From assembly GCF_010104355.1 (NCBI RefSeq), contig NZ_CP044972.1, positions 2,976,001-3,040,000 of the forward strand: a stretch of DNA of 64,000 bases. Direction: 5' to 3'. Under the pieces are notes generated by a model. The model had not been told where the DNA came from. It saw only the letters and a list, made by a program, of their open reading frames with translations, and did not search any database. Shown here piece after piece: positions 54,202 through 64,000 of this stretch. The stretch comes from Hydrogenophaga sp. PBL-H3. GTDB lineage: Bacteria > Pseudomonadota > Gammaproteobacteria > Burkholderiales > Burkholderiaceae_C. How positions within the stretch are numbered: the first letter of the stretch is position 1; every line of letters begins with the position of its first letter. A program made the position numbers and the translations under genes.

Positions 54202-55028
54202 CCCGCCCCATCCGATCGCAGTACGAAGACTTCATGCGCCATGTGTTCACCACGGGCGTCCAGAAAACAGACCGCACCGGCACCGGCACCACCAGCGTGT
54301 TCGGCCACCAGATGCGCTTCGACCTCAACGAAGGCTTTCCGCTGGTGACCACGAAGAAGGTGTTCCTGCGCGCCATCATCGTGGAACTGTTGTGGTTCCT
54401 TCGTGGCGACAGCAACGTGAAATGGCTGCAGGAGCGTGGCTGCACCATCTGGGACGAATGGGCCCGCGAGGACGGCGACCTCGGACCGGTCTATGGCGTT
54501 CAGTGGCGCAGCTGGCCCACACCCGACGGTGGTCACATCGACCAGATCACCGACGTGATGAACACCCTCAAGAGCAACCCGGATTCGCGCCGCATCATCG
54601 TGAGCGCATGGAACGTGGCCGAGCTCTCGAAGATGGCGCTCATGCCCTGTCACGCCTTCTTCCAGTTTTACGTGGCGCCCCCCACCGAGCCCGGTGGCCG
54701 TGGCAAGCTCAGTTGCCAGCTCTACCAGCGCAGCGCCGACATCTTCCTCGGCGTGCCCTTCAACATCGCCAGCTACGCGCTGCTCACGCACATGGTGGCG
54801 CAACAGTGCGACCTGGATGTGGGCGACTTCATCTGGACCGGTGGCGACTGCCACATCTACAGCAACCACCACGAGCAGGTGGCGCTGCAGCTCTCGCGCC
54901 AACCCTTGGCCTACCCCAGCCTGCACATCAAGCGCCGTCCGGCCAGCATCTTCGATTACGAGTTCGAAGACTTCGAGGTGCAGGACTACCAACACCACGC
55001 GGCCATCAAGGCGCCTGTCGCCGTGTGA
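54198..55028 (+). CDS. thyA: Thymidylate synthase
   Basis: A 276-residue enzyme that methylates dUMP with methylene-tetrahydrofolate. DRTGTGT near residue 25, catalytic Cys151 in [12 protein letters not shown], and [12 protein letters not shown] with the dUMP-binding QRSADIFLG are all intact. Translationally coupled to the transglycosylase gene. folA, which regenerates its cofactor, lies two genes downstream. Confidence 0.96.
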   Translation: MTRPIRSQYEDFMRHVFTTGVQKTDRTGTGTTSVFGHQMRFDLNEGFPLVTTKKVFLRAIIVELLWFLRGDSNVKWLQERGCTIWDEWAREDGDLGPVYGVQWRSWPTPDGGHIDQITDVMNTLKSNPDSRRIIVSAWNVAELSKMALMPCHAFFQFYVAPPTEPGGRGKLSCQLYQRSADIFLGVPFNIASYALLTHMVAQQCDLDVGDFIWTGGDCHIYSNHHEQVALQLSRQPLAYPSLHIKRRPASIFDYEFEDFEVQDYQHHAAIKAPVAV

Positions 55029-55035
55029 CGCCTGC

Positions 55036-55941
55036 GTGATCAACCGCCGCCAACTGTGGGCGCTGCTCGCGCTCACGCTCATGTGGGGCGTGAACTGGCC
55101 CATGATGAAGCTTTCGCTGCAGGAGCTCACGCCCCTGTACTTCCGCGCCAGCACCATGCTGCTGGGCGCGCTCTGGCTGTTTGCCTATGTGGCCCGGCGC
55201 GGCGAGCGCATGTGGCCTGCCCGCGCCGAGTGGGCCACGATTGCCTGGCTTGGCCTGCCCAACGTGCTGGGCTGGCACACGCTGTCCATCTTCGGCGTGA
55301 AGGAGCTGGCCTCGGGGCGCGCGGCCATCCTGGGCTTCACCATGCCGATCTTCACCGTGCTGATCGGCGCTGCGTTCTTTGGCGAGCGCATCACACCGCG
55401 CGTGCGCGTGGCAGTGGTGTGCGCGGGCATCGCCATCGGCCTGCTGCTGTGGCACGAACTGCAGAGCCTGAGCGGGCGGCCGGTGGGCATCGCCTGGATG
55501 CTGGGCGCGGCGTTTTGCTGGGGCCTGGGCACCCTGATGTTTCGCCGAGCGCACTTCACGCTCTCGCCCATGGTGGTCACGGTGTGGATGCTGTTGCTCG
55601 GCAGCGGGGTCGTGTGGGCGCTGGCCCTCGCGCTGGAGCCGTTGCCCGCACCGTCGACCTTCTCCATTCCCCTGTGGATCAGCCTTGTGTATGGCGTTTT
55701 CATCAACTACGGCGTGGCGCAACTGATCTGGTTCGGCATGGCGCGCGACCTGCCACCGGCCACCAGCGCCATGAGCGTCATGGCGATCCCGCTGGTGGGC
55801 ACACTGAGCGCCACCTTCATCGTGGGTGAGGTGCCGCACTGGCAGGACTGGGTGGCCATCGGCTTCGTGATGATGGCCATTGCCAGCGTGCTGCTGCCGA
55901 CGCGCACCCAAAGGGCCAGCTCGGGGTCGGCGGCACAATAG
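55036..55941 (+). CDS. EamA/DMT-superfamily transporter
   Basis: A 301-residue protein with ten helices (LLALTLMWGVNWPMMKLSLQ; WMLGAAFCWGLGTLMFRRAH) between thyA and folA in the same direction. GTG start at 55036, 8 bases after thyA. Substrate unknown; its placement among folate/thymidylate genes may be coincidental. Confidence 0.83.
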   Translation: MINRRQLWALLALTLMWGVNWPMMKLSLQELTPLYFRASTMLLGALWLFAYVARRGERMWPARAEWATIAWLGLPNVLGWHTLSIFGVKELASGRAAILGFTMPIFTVLIGAAFFGERITPRVRVAVVCAGIAIGLLLWHELQSLSGRPVGIAWMLGAAFCWGLGTLMFRRAHFTLSPMVVTVWMLLLGSGVVWALALALEPLPAPSTFSIPLWISLVYGVFINYGVAQLIWFGMARDLPPATSAMSVMAIPLVGTLSATFIVGEVPHWQDWVAIGFVMMAIASVLLPTRTQRASSGSAAQ

Positions 55942-55945
55942 CGGC

Positions 55946-56458
55946 ATGTCCGACACCGCACCGCCCAGTCCTCGCCTTCACCTGATCTTTGCGCGCGCCG
56001 CCAACGGCGTGATCGGACGGAACAACGCCCTGCCCTGGCACCTGCCGGAAGACATGGCGCACTTCAAACGCACCACGTTGGGTTGCCCGGTGATCATGGG
56101 TCGCAAGACCTGGGATTCGCTGCCGGCGAAGTTCCGGCCGCTGCCGGGCCGACTCAACATCGTCATCACGCACAACCCGGCCTGGCAGGCCGAGGGCGCA
56201 GCTCGTGCAAGCTCGCTTGAGCACGCCATCGCGCTGTGCCCGCCCGGCGCCGAAGCCTGGGTGATCGGGGGGGCGCAGATCTACGCCGCCGCGCTGCACC
56301 TGGCCGACACGGCCGTGGTCACCGAGATCGCACAAGACTTCGACGGCGACGCCTTCGCACCGGTGTTCGGGTCTACCTGGCGCGAGACCGCGCGCGAATC
56401 GCACACGGCGGCCAACGGTCTGCCGTTCGCCTTCGTCACCTACATCCAAACTCGCTGA
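55946..56458 (+). CDS. folA: Dihydrofolate reductase
   Basis: A 170-residue NADPH-dependent reductase producing tetrahydrofolate. IFARAANGVIGRNNALPWHLPED holds the Met20-like loop and catalytic acidic residue in order; GRKTWDSLP and WVIGGAQIYAAAL are the cofactor motifs. Four bases after the transporter stop; same operon as thyA. Confidence 0.94.
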   Translation: MSDTAPPSPRLHLIFARAANGVIGRNNALPWHLPEDMAHFKRTTLGCPVIMGRKTWDSLPAKFRPLPGRLNIVITHNPAWQAEGAARASSLEHAIALCPPGAEAWVIGGAQIYAAALHLADTAVVTEIAQDFDGDAFAPVFGSTWRETARESHTAANGLPFAFVTYIQTR

Positions 56459-56462
56459 AGCC

Positions 56463-58785
<2,323 letters not shown>

Positions 58786-58836
58786 GTTGGTGTCGTCCCT
58801 TCTTGTGGCTCAGCGCTCGGCAATGGTGTGTCGGTT

Positions 58837-59985
58837 CTAGGGCAAGGGGATCAGGATCTTGAAGTCCGTGCATCCCGGCACGCTCTCACACTCGATCAAT
58901 CCGTGGTGCTGCTGGACAAAGGTTTGCGCCAGCGTGAGCCCCAGGCCGGAACCGCCATCGCGTCCCGACACAAGCGGGAAAAAGATGCGGTCCTTGATCG
59001 AGTCTGGAACGCCAGGCCCGTTGTCGATGACATGCAATTCCAATGCCAGGCGATAGCGCTGCTTGCCAAACGTGACCTGCCGTCCCACGCGGGTCTTGAA
59101 AATGATCTGCGCGTCGCCCGCTGCGATGCGTTCGGCAAGCGCTTGCGCCGCGTTGTGCGCAATGTTGAGCACGGCCTGGATGAGCTGTTCGCGATCACCG
59201 CGAAACTCGGGAATGGAAGCGTCGTAGTCGCGCACCACGCGCAGTCCCCTGGGAAACTCGGCCAGTATCAAGGAGCGCACCCGCTCGCAAACCTCGTGAA
59301 TGTTCACGTCGCCCACCACGTGCGGACGACGGTGCGGCGCGAGCAGACGATCGACCAGCGACTGCAAGCGGTCGGCCTCGTGGATGATGACCTGGGTGTA
59401 CTCAATGAGCTCGCGCGAATCGAGTTCCATCTGCAGCAGTTGCGCTGCGCCGCGAATCCCGCCCAGCGGATTCTTGATCTCGTGCGCCAGGTTGCGAATG
59501 AGCTCCTTGTTGGCCTGCGCCTGATCGATCAGGCGCTCCTCTCGCTCCTGCCGGGCCTGCTGCTCCAGCGGCAGCAGCTCCACAACCACCTCCCCCTTGC
59601 TCTCGGTTTGCGCCACCACCACGTGCACCGGCAGGGCTTCGTGATTCACCCGTTTGAGCCAGGCGTCGTAGCGCAAGGCAGCAAACTCGTTGCCTCGGGC
59701 ACCACTGAGCGCGTTCTCCAGCAGCGCAGGTTCGGTGAAGCAATCTTGAAACAGGGTGTTGGCGATGCTGCGACGAGAAGTGCCCAGCGCGTCTTCCAGT
59801 GCCGCGTTGGCATACAGCACATGCCCATCGGCATCGACCACCGCCACCAGAGTGGCCAGCATGTCCAGCGACTGAAAGCGCCCCGGTGTGGCAGCGGGCC
59901 GCTTCGCGCCACCAGCACCCGTCGGCTGGGGCAGTGCCCGGCGTTTGATGGGAGTTGGCGATGGTGTTTTTTTCAGGCCGCTCAT
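58837..59985 (-). CDS. ntrB: Nitrogen regulation sensor histidine kinase NtrB
   Basis: A 382-residue cytoplasmic kinase/phosphatase partner of NtrC. A PAS domain (about 40-110, LVAVVDADGHVLYANAALED), phosphoacceptor His in NLAHEIKNPLGG, N-box LNIAHNAAQAL, and G-boxes DNGPGV and GSGLGLTLAQT. The ATG overlaps the stop of the upstream DUF4124-like gene (59982-59985). Activity is expected to be set by PII protein. Confidence 0.93.
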   Translation of the reverse strand: MSGLKKTPSPTPIKRRALPQPTGAGGAKRPAATPGRFQSLDMLATLVAVVDADGHVLYANAALEDALGTSRRSIANTLFQDCFTEPALLENALSGARGNEFAALRYDAWLKRVNHEALPVHVVVAQTESKGEVVVELLPLEQQARQEREERLIDQAQANKELIRNLAHEIKNPLGGIRGAAQLLQMELDSRELIEYTQVIIHEADRLQSLVDRLLAPHRRPHVVGDVNIHEVCERVRSLILAEFPRGLRVVRDYDASIPEFRGDREQLIQAVLNIAHNAAQALAERIAAGDAQIIFKTRVGRQVTFGKQRYRLALELHVIDNGPGVPDSIKDRIFFPLVSGRDGGSGLGLTLAQTFVQQHHGLIECESVPGCTDFKILIPLP

Positions 59986-60503
59986 CTTGCGGCATTGCCC
60001 GGCGCGGCAGGCAGCCGGCCAAGCTCCCGCTGAAGACCTGCAACATCGCTCTCGGCGCGTGCCACGGCGGCCTTGAGTTCGGCCACGCGGTCCAGGTAGC
60101 GCTGGTAGTTGCGCGATTCGATGCCCTGCTTTTCGGGCTCGCCGTTGGCGTACTCCTTGCGCGCCTGCGCAAGACGCTCCTCGGCCTTGCGCAACTCGGC
60201 TTCCAGAATGACCTTGGCATCGCTGTCGCGCGCACGCTGGGCATTGGGATCCACTCGATCGGCTCCACTGCGAGGGGCGGCAGCCGGCGTGGCGCGCGCG
60301 GCCGGCGCGGTTTTGACGCCCTCGACAATCGTGATGTTGCCACCCTCCATCGGGCTGCAGTTGCGGCTCTTGGCCACTTGCGCGTTGTTGGTGTATTCGT
60401 TGCCGCAGCGGTAAATGCGTTCCTGGGCCAGCACTTGCAGGCTGCACAAGGCCACAGCACCTGCGGCGAGGCATGGGACAAAAGAGAAAGGCAGAGCGGA
60501 CAT
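59982..60503 (-). CDS. Periplasmic DUF4124-like protein with C-terminal coiled coil
   Basis: A 173-residue protein with a signal peptide (FVPCLAAGAVALCSLQVLAQ). The mature N-terminus RIYRCGNEYTNNAQVAKSRN resembles the DUF4124 Cys-containing fold, followed by an Ala/Pro-rich linker and a long charged helix (AKVILEAELRKAEERLAQAR) likely to form a coiled coil. Coupled to ntrB by a 4-base overlap and downstream of glnA in the same direction. Role in nitrogen control, if any, is unknown. Confidence 0.75.
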   Translation of the reverse strand: MSALPFSFVPCLAAGAVALCSLQVLAQERIYRCGNEYTNNAQVAKSRNCSPMEGGNITIVEGVKTAPAARATPAAAPRSGADRVDPNAQRARDSDAKVILEAELRKAEERLAQARKEYANGEPEKQGIESRNYQRYLDRVAELKAAVARAESDVAGLQRELGRLPAAPGNAAR

Positions 60504-60632
60504 GGGCACAAAGTCTCCGTTGGGTCGACACGGCAAAGACTGGCGCCGTTCATCGCGAATCAGTATGACGGAAATCGCTTTGAAAAGTGCCGCCGCCGGC
60601 CCCGATGACGGGGCCAGATGTCGCCCCGAAAC

Positions 60633-60658
60633 AAAAAGGGACGGCTCGCGCCGTCCCT
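60633..60658 (-). terminator. Terminator of glnA
   Basis: On the minus strand GGGACGG-CGCGAG-CCGTCCC followed by five T, 37 bases after the glnA stop. Confidence 0.88.
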
Positions 60659-60694
60659 TGTCTGCATGAGCGCCCAGCCAAGCCGGGCGATCCA

Positions 60695-62110
60695 TCACAG
60701 GCTGTAGTACATGTCGAATTCGACGGGGTGCGGTGCCATGCGGAAACGCGTGACTTCACCCATCTTCAGTTCGATGTAGGCGTCCAGCATGGAGTCGGTG
60801 AACACACCACCCTTGGTCAGGAAGCTGCGGTCGCCGTCAAGGTACTCCAGCGCCTGGTCGAGGCTGTGGCACACGGTCGGCACCAGCTTGTCTTCTTCGG
60901 GCGGCAGGTGGTACAGATCCTTGGTGGCGGCTTCACCCGGGTGGATCTTGTTTTCCACGCCGTCCAGGCCGGCCATCATCAGAGCCGAGAAGCACAAGTA
61001 GGGGTTGGCCGAAGGATCGGGGAAACGCGCTTCGATGCGGCGGCCCTTGGGGTTCGCCACGTACGGAATGCGGATCGAGGCCGAGCGGTTGCGGGCCGAG
61101 TAGGCCAGCTTCACCGGGGCCTCAAAGCCGGGCACCAGGCGCTTGTACGAGTTCGTACCAGGGTTGGTGATGGCGTTGAGCGCACGGGCGTGCTTGATGA
61201 TGCCGCCGATGTAATACAGGGCGAAATCACTCAGACCAGCATAGCCGTCGCCAGCGAACAGGTTCTTGCCATCTTTCCAGATCGACTGGTGAACGTGCAT
61301 GCCGGAGCCGTTGTCGCCAGCGTAGGGCTTGGGCATGAAGGTGGCGGTCTTGCCGTAGGCATTGGCCACGTTCCACACCACGTACTTCAAGACCTGCGTC
61401 CAGTCGGCGCGCTCCACGAGCGTGCTGAACCGGGTACCGATTTCGTTCTGGCCTGCGCCCGCCACCTCGTGGTGGAACACCTCGACCGGGATGCCCAGCG
61501 ATTCGAGGATCAGGGACATCTCGGCGCGCATGTCTTGCGTGCTGTCGACGGGAGGCACGGGGAAGTAGCCGCCCTTGACAGTGGGACGGTGGCCACGGTT
61601 GCCGCCTTCGAGCTTGGCACCGCTGTTCCACGGGGCTTCGTATTCTTCAATCTCGCACATCACGCGGCCGGGTTCGTTGCTCCAGCGCACGCCGTCGAAG
61701 ATGAAGAATTCGGGTTCTGGTCCGAAGAAAGCGGTGTCGCCCAGGCCAGACGCCTTGAGGTAAGCCTCGGCACGTTTGGCGATGGAGCGCGGATCGCGGT
61801 CGTAGGCCTTGCCGTCGCCCGGCTCGATCACATCGCACTGCAGGTACAGCGTGGTCTCTTCAAAGAAGGGGTCGATGTTGGCGGTGTTGGAGTCGGGCAT
61901 GAGTTGCATGTCCGAGGCTTCAATGCCTTTCCAGCCTGCAACCGAAGAGCCGTCGAACGCATGGCCCGAGGTGAACTTGTCTTCGTCGAAGTGGGACACA
62001 GGCACGGTGACGTGCTGCTCTTTGCCCCGGGTGTCGGTGAAACGGAAGTCAACGAACTTGACGTCGTTGTCCTTCACCATTTGCATCACGTCTGCGACGG
62101 TCTTGGCCAT
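60695..62110 (-). CDS. glnA: Glutamine synthetase type I
   Basis: A 471-residue GSI subunit that makes glutamine from glutamate and ammonia, the main ammonium-assimilation enzyme. [18 protein letters not shown], the metal/ATP-binding [10 protein letters not shown], and the adenylylation tyrosine in [11 protein letters not shown] near residue 397 are present. ATG at 62108-62110 with AGGAG 7 bases upstream. A sigma-54 promoter (62163-62177) and NtrC-like boxes lie upstream; ntrBC are encoded downstream. Confidence 0.97.
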   Translation of the reverse strand: MAKTVADVMQMVKDNDVKFVDFRFTDTRGKEQHVTVPVSHFDEDKFTSGHAFDGSSVAGWKGIEASDMQLMPDSNTANIDPFFEETTLYLQCDVIEPGDGKAYDRDPRSIAKRAEAYLKASGLGDTAFFGPEPEFFIFDGVRWSNEPGRVMCEIEEYEAPWNSGAKLEGGNRGHRPTVKGGYFPVPPVDSTQDMRAEMSLILESLGIPVEVFHHEVAGAGQNEIGTRFSTLVERADWTQVLKYVVWNVANAYGKTATFMPKPYAGDNGSGMHVHQSIWKDGKNLFAGDGYAGLSDFALYYIGGIIKHARALNAITNPGTNSYKRLVPGFEAPVKLAYSARNRSASIRIPYVANPKGRRIEARFPDPSANPYLCFSALMMAGLDGVENKIHPGEAATKDLYHLPPEEDKLVPTVCHSLDQALEYLDGDRSFLTKGGVFTDSMLDAYIELKMGEVTRFRMAPHPVEFDMYYSL

Positions 62111-62162
62111 CAAATACTCCTGTAGCTGGTGAGTGAAAAATGAAAATCGACTTGGGGATGAA

Positions 62163-62177
62163 GCAGTATTTGTGCCA
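62163..62177 (-). promoter_or_regulatory. Sigma-54 (-24/-12) promoter of glnA
   Basis: On the minus strand TGGCAC-AAATA-CTGC, close to the consensus TGGCAC-N5-TTGC with invariant GG and GC correctly spaced. Transcription would begin about 40 bases before the glnA ATG. Confidence 0.85.
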
Positions 62178-62230
62178 AACGCCCCCCAGATTCACCTGAA
62201 CGGGGCATTCGTCTCCAAACGCCCGGGGAT

Positions 62231-62253
62231 TATGGCGCAGGAGATGCGCCATA
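62231..62253. repeat. Perfect 9-bp inverted repeat upstream of glnA
   Basis: TATGGCGCA (62231-62239) and TGCGCCATA (62245-62253) with a 5-base spacer, between the sigma-54 promoter and the NtrC boxes. No T-run on either side, so an operator or DNA-bending site is as likely as a terminator. Confidence 0.45.
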
Positions 62254-62343
62254 AAGGCCCGCGCCATGGCGGCTGCCCGTGGTTTTCAGGGTTCAACGCG
62301 AAGGCTGGACCGATGAACGGACGCATCGCACACTCACGGTGCA

Positions 62344-62385
62344 TGCATCATTCAGTGCACCATATTTGTGCACTTTAGTTTCGCA
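62344..62385. promoter_or_regulatory. Cluster of NtrC-like binding sites (glnA enhancer)
   Basis: TGCACCATATTTGTGCA (62356-62372) is a near-consensus NtrC site; overlapping weaker matches are TGCATCATTCAGTGCA (62344-62359) and TGCACTTTAGTTTCGCA (62369-62385). They lie about 190-220 bases upstream of the expected glnA transcription start. Confidence 0.7.
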
Positions 62386-63190
62386 CCATTTCGGGGCCCA
62401 GTTCGGCCCCATGCAGACGCAGGCCAGCGAGCAGACTGGCAAAGGCATCTGCAACAGCGCCGGAGGCCCCTTTGACGCCCAGCTCGATGTGGCGCCCGAA
62501 CTCGGGATGGTCAACGCTGGGCAGGCTGAATACCTTGACCGGATACTCGCGCTCGATCTGCTCCATCAACGGTGTCAGCGCGGCCTCCATGGCGCCCATC
62601 ACGATCACCGAACGCTCCAGCGAGGACCCTTGTTGGTGCAGGTGAGCGTAGGTATGGTCCAGCACCCATTCAATCATCGGCCATGCCATGACGGGGAAAC
62701 CAGGTACGAAGTGCACCTGCCCGCCACCAACACCCGCGCAACTGAAGCCAGGGATCTTGTTGTACGGGTTCTCGATGATGGTCGAGCCCACCGGAAACAC
62801 CCCCATGTTGTAGCGGTGCACGTTGTCCGCACGCTGCGGGTCGAAGACCTGGCCTTGCTCGGCCGCCACGTCACGCATGCGCGACTCGATCAAGGCCTTG
62901 GCTTCGGGATGCAAGGCCAGTTCGACCTCGAGCGCAGCAGCGGCACACTGGCGCGTGTGATCGTCTGGTGTGGCTCCGATACCGCCGCACGAAAACACGA
63001 TGCCTGGCTGCGCGAAGACGTCACGCAAGTTGGCCGTGATGCTCTTGCGGTCGTCGCCCACGAACCGCGCCCAGGAGAGCGACATGCCCCGTGCGCTCAG
63101 CAGTTCGATGACTTTGGACAGGTGTTTGTCCTGGCGCTTGCCTGAGAGAATTTCGTCGCCAATGATGATCAGGCCGATGGCTGGCGTCAT
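62375..63190 (-). CDS. Molybdopterin-binding (MoaB/CinA-like) protein
   Basis: A 271-residue cytoplasmic protein. The N-terminal MoCF-binding domain has IIIGDEILSGKRQDKHLSK and SCGGIGATPDDHTRQ, the hallmarks shared by MoaB, MogA and the N-half of CinA; the C-terminal part (FVPGFPVMAWPMIEWVL) extends as in CinA N-terminal domains, but the nicotinamide-nucleotide amidase domain is absent. Start ATG 63188-63190. Precise activity (ADP-ribose pyrophosphatase-like or molybdopterin-related) uncertain. Confidence 0.82.
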   Translation of the reverse strand: MTPAIGLIIIGDEILSGKRQDKHLSKVIELLSARGMSLSWARFVGDDRKSITANLRDVFAQPGIVFSCGGIGATPDDHTRQCAAAALEVELALHPEAKALIESRMRDVAAEQGQVFDPQRADNVHRYNMGVFPVGSTIIENPYNKIPGFSCAGVGGGQVHFVPGFPVMAWPMIEWVLDHTYAHLHQQGSSLERSVIVMGAMEAALTPLMEQIEREYPVKVFSLPSVDHPEFGRHIELGVKGASGAVADAFASLLAGLRLHGAELGPEMVRN

Positions 63191-63221
63191 GAGGTGCCCA
63201 ACAATAAATGGAAGAGAGAAG

Positions 63222-64000
63222 TTACGCCGCACCTGTGTGGTCTGGCCCCCGCAACTGCGGCGTGTCGGGATGTGCGTCAGTCGGGCGAACACGCTCGGGG
63301 TCGGCATCCAGCACTTCGACTGGCACGACGGCACGCAGTCGCTGCAGCGCCGCAAGTGCAAAGTGGGCAAACCACAGCGACGCGAAAGCAAACACCAGCG
63401 TGTAGATCCAGATGGCCAGCGGTACCAGCAACGGCGCCATGGCAATGAACATGGCGCCGGAGGCCCACAACAGGCTCGGCGCAGCGCCCAGATAACCGCT
63501 GAGCACCCCCATGAGCAGCAGGCTGCCGCGGTGCTCCTTCAAGATGGATTTGCGCTCTTCGCTGCTGGCATGCGTGGCCAGCGCATCAAACGCAAAAACG
63601 CGGTAAGTGAGCCAGCCCCAGATCAGGGGCGGAAGAATCAACACCAAAGGGGGCACCAGCCACAGCGGCAGGGAAATCACCAACGCGACGATGGCGAGCA
63701 AGGTGGAGCCCAGCGACCAGAGCACACTGACCACCAGAGACCCACCGTGTTTGCGCTCCAGGCTTGCAAAGCGACGCTGGCCCACCAGATCCACCATGGC
63801 CGGCGTCATGAACATCGCCACCAGCAACAGACACAACAACACGATCACGGGCGTGGCCAGCACCAACACCAGCAGAGGTGCAAACACGCCCCTGAGCGGA
63901 CCCATCCCGATCTGGTCCATCCAGCCCAGCAAAGTCTCCACCAGCTCGAACGAAGCCAGCCAGGCCCCCACCGAGGCGACCGCACCCTCCCAGAAGAAAT
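63222..64000 (-). CDS. EI24/CysZ-like membrane protein, 5' end beyond window
   Basis: About 259 residues are visible up to the window edge, where the frame is still open (FFWEGAVASVGAWLASFELV). At least four long hydrophobic helices (LLVLVLATPVIVLLCLLLVA; LLAIVALVISLPLWLVPPLV) and the loop FMTPAMVDLVGQRRFASLER fit the EI24 domain family related to the sulfate permease CysZ. Ends with a hydrophilic tail. Ends 31 bases before the MoaB-like start and so probably lies upstream in one transcript. Confidence 0.82.
   Translation of the reverse strand, partial: FFWEGAVASVGAWLASFELVETLLGWMDQIGMGPLRGVFAPLLVLVLATPVIVLLCLLLVAMFMTPAMVDLVGQRRFASLERKHGGSLVVSVLWSLGSTLLAIVALVISLPLWLVPPLVLILPPLIWGWLTYRVFAFDALATHASSEERKSILKEHRGSLLLMGVLSGYLGAAPSLLWASGAMFIAMAPLLVPLAIWIYTLVFAFASLWFAHFALAALQRLRAVVPVEVLDADPERVRPTDAHPDTPQLRGPDHTGAA

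Overview
The window is a stretch of GC-rich chromosome from a betaproteobacterium, most likely family Comamonadaceae and perhaps Hydrogenophaga-like. I infer this from the gene content and order (glnA-ntrB-ntrC next to xth, folA and thyA; Bug-type receptors; an intracellular PHA depolymerase; a TRAP transporter), from the interspersed palindromic elements built on GTTCGGGCTGAGC...GTCGAAGC, and from the protein sequences. No sequence search was possible. Nearly every base is coding, and the long antisense ORFs are GC-driven shadows.

Layout. 1-3265: alaS (cut by the window edge) diverges from a succinate-semialdehyde dehydrogenase. 3279-9552: tRNA-Gly(CCC) is the attachment site of a small (about 6.2 kb) integrative element with a P4-type integrase, an AlpA-like regulator, a helix-turn-helix protein and a scrambled type I restriction-modification locus. 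A 16-bp att repeat and paired GGGGGAACA boxes mark both ends. 9599-12359: a Mn exporter under a yybP-ykoY riboswitch, then a 3-oxoacid CoA-transferase pair divergent from a PAS-LuxR regulator across a strong palindrome. 12447-20889: a Bug receptor, two AhpD-like proteins, a MASE3 hybrid kinase, a thioesterase/exporter/SDR operon and ETF-quinone oxidoreductase. 21019-28619: a small hypothetical gene, the gcvTHP operon behind a tandem glycine riboswitch, and a B12-binding radical SAM enzyme. 28677-32363: a DsbA-like protein, biosynthetic aroE, a secreted GDSL esterase and an EamA transporter.

32398-40272 looks like a shikimate/quinate catabolic locus. It holds a TetR regulator, TRAP transporter dctQMP, a type II dehydroquinase, a probably NAD-linked shikimate/quinate dehydrogenase and an EamA transporter. 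A divergent pair encodes, as two separate genes, the two halves of QuiC-type 3-dehydroshikimate dehydratase (TIM barrel and HPPD-like VOC domain). Together these would import shikimate or quinate and convert it to protocatechuate.

40463-64000 is mostly housekeeping and scattered metabolism: an MFS transporter, aroC, a cupin, a GST, PHA depolymerase, a CBS protein, an O-acetylhomoserine sulfhydrylase, a hydrolase, a small Cys-rich secreted protein, a cytochrome P450 and a BrkB-type membrane protein. These are followed by a very compact run (DUF2069, FAD-oxidase, lytic transglycosylase, thyA, EamA, folA, xth), then ntrC, ntrB, a DUF4124-like protein, glnA with a visible sigma-54 promoter and NtrC boxes, a MoaB/CinA-like protein and a partial EI24 protein.

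The most unusual items are the inverted and internally deleted type I R-M locus, the split QuiC pair, two large palindromic or rod-like intergenic elements (26392-26626 and 43504-43602), and the CX4CX2C radical SAM enzyme.
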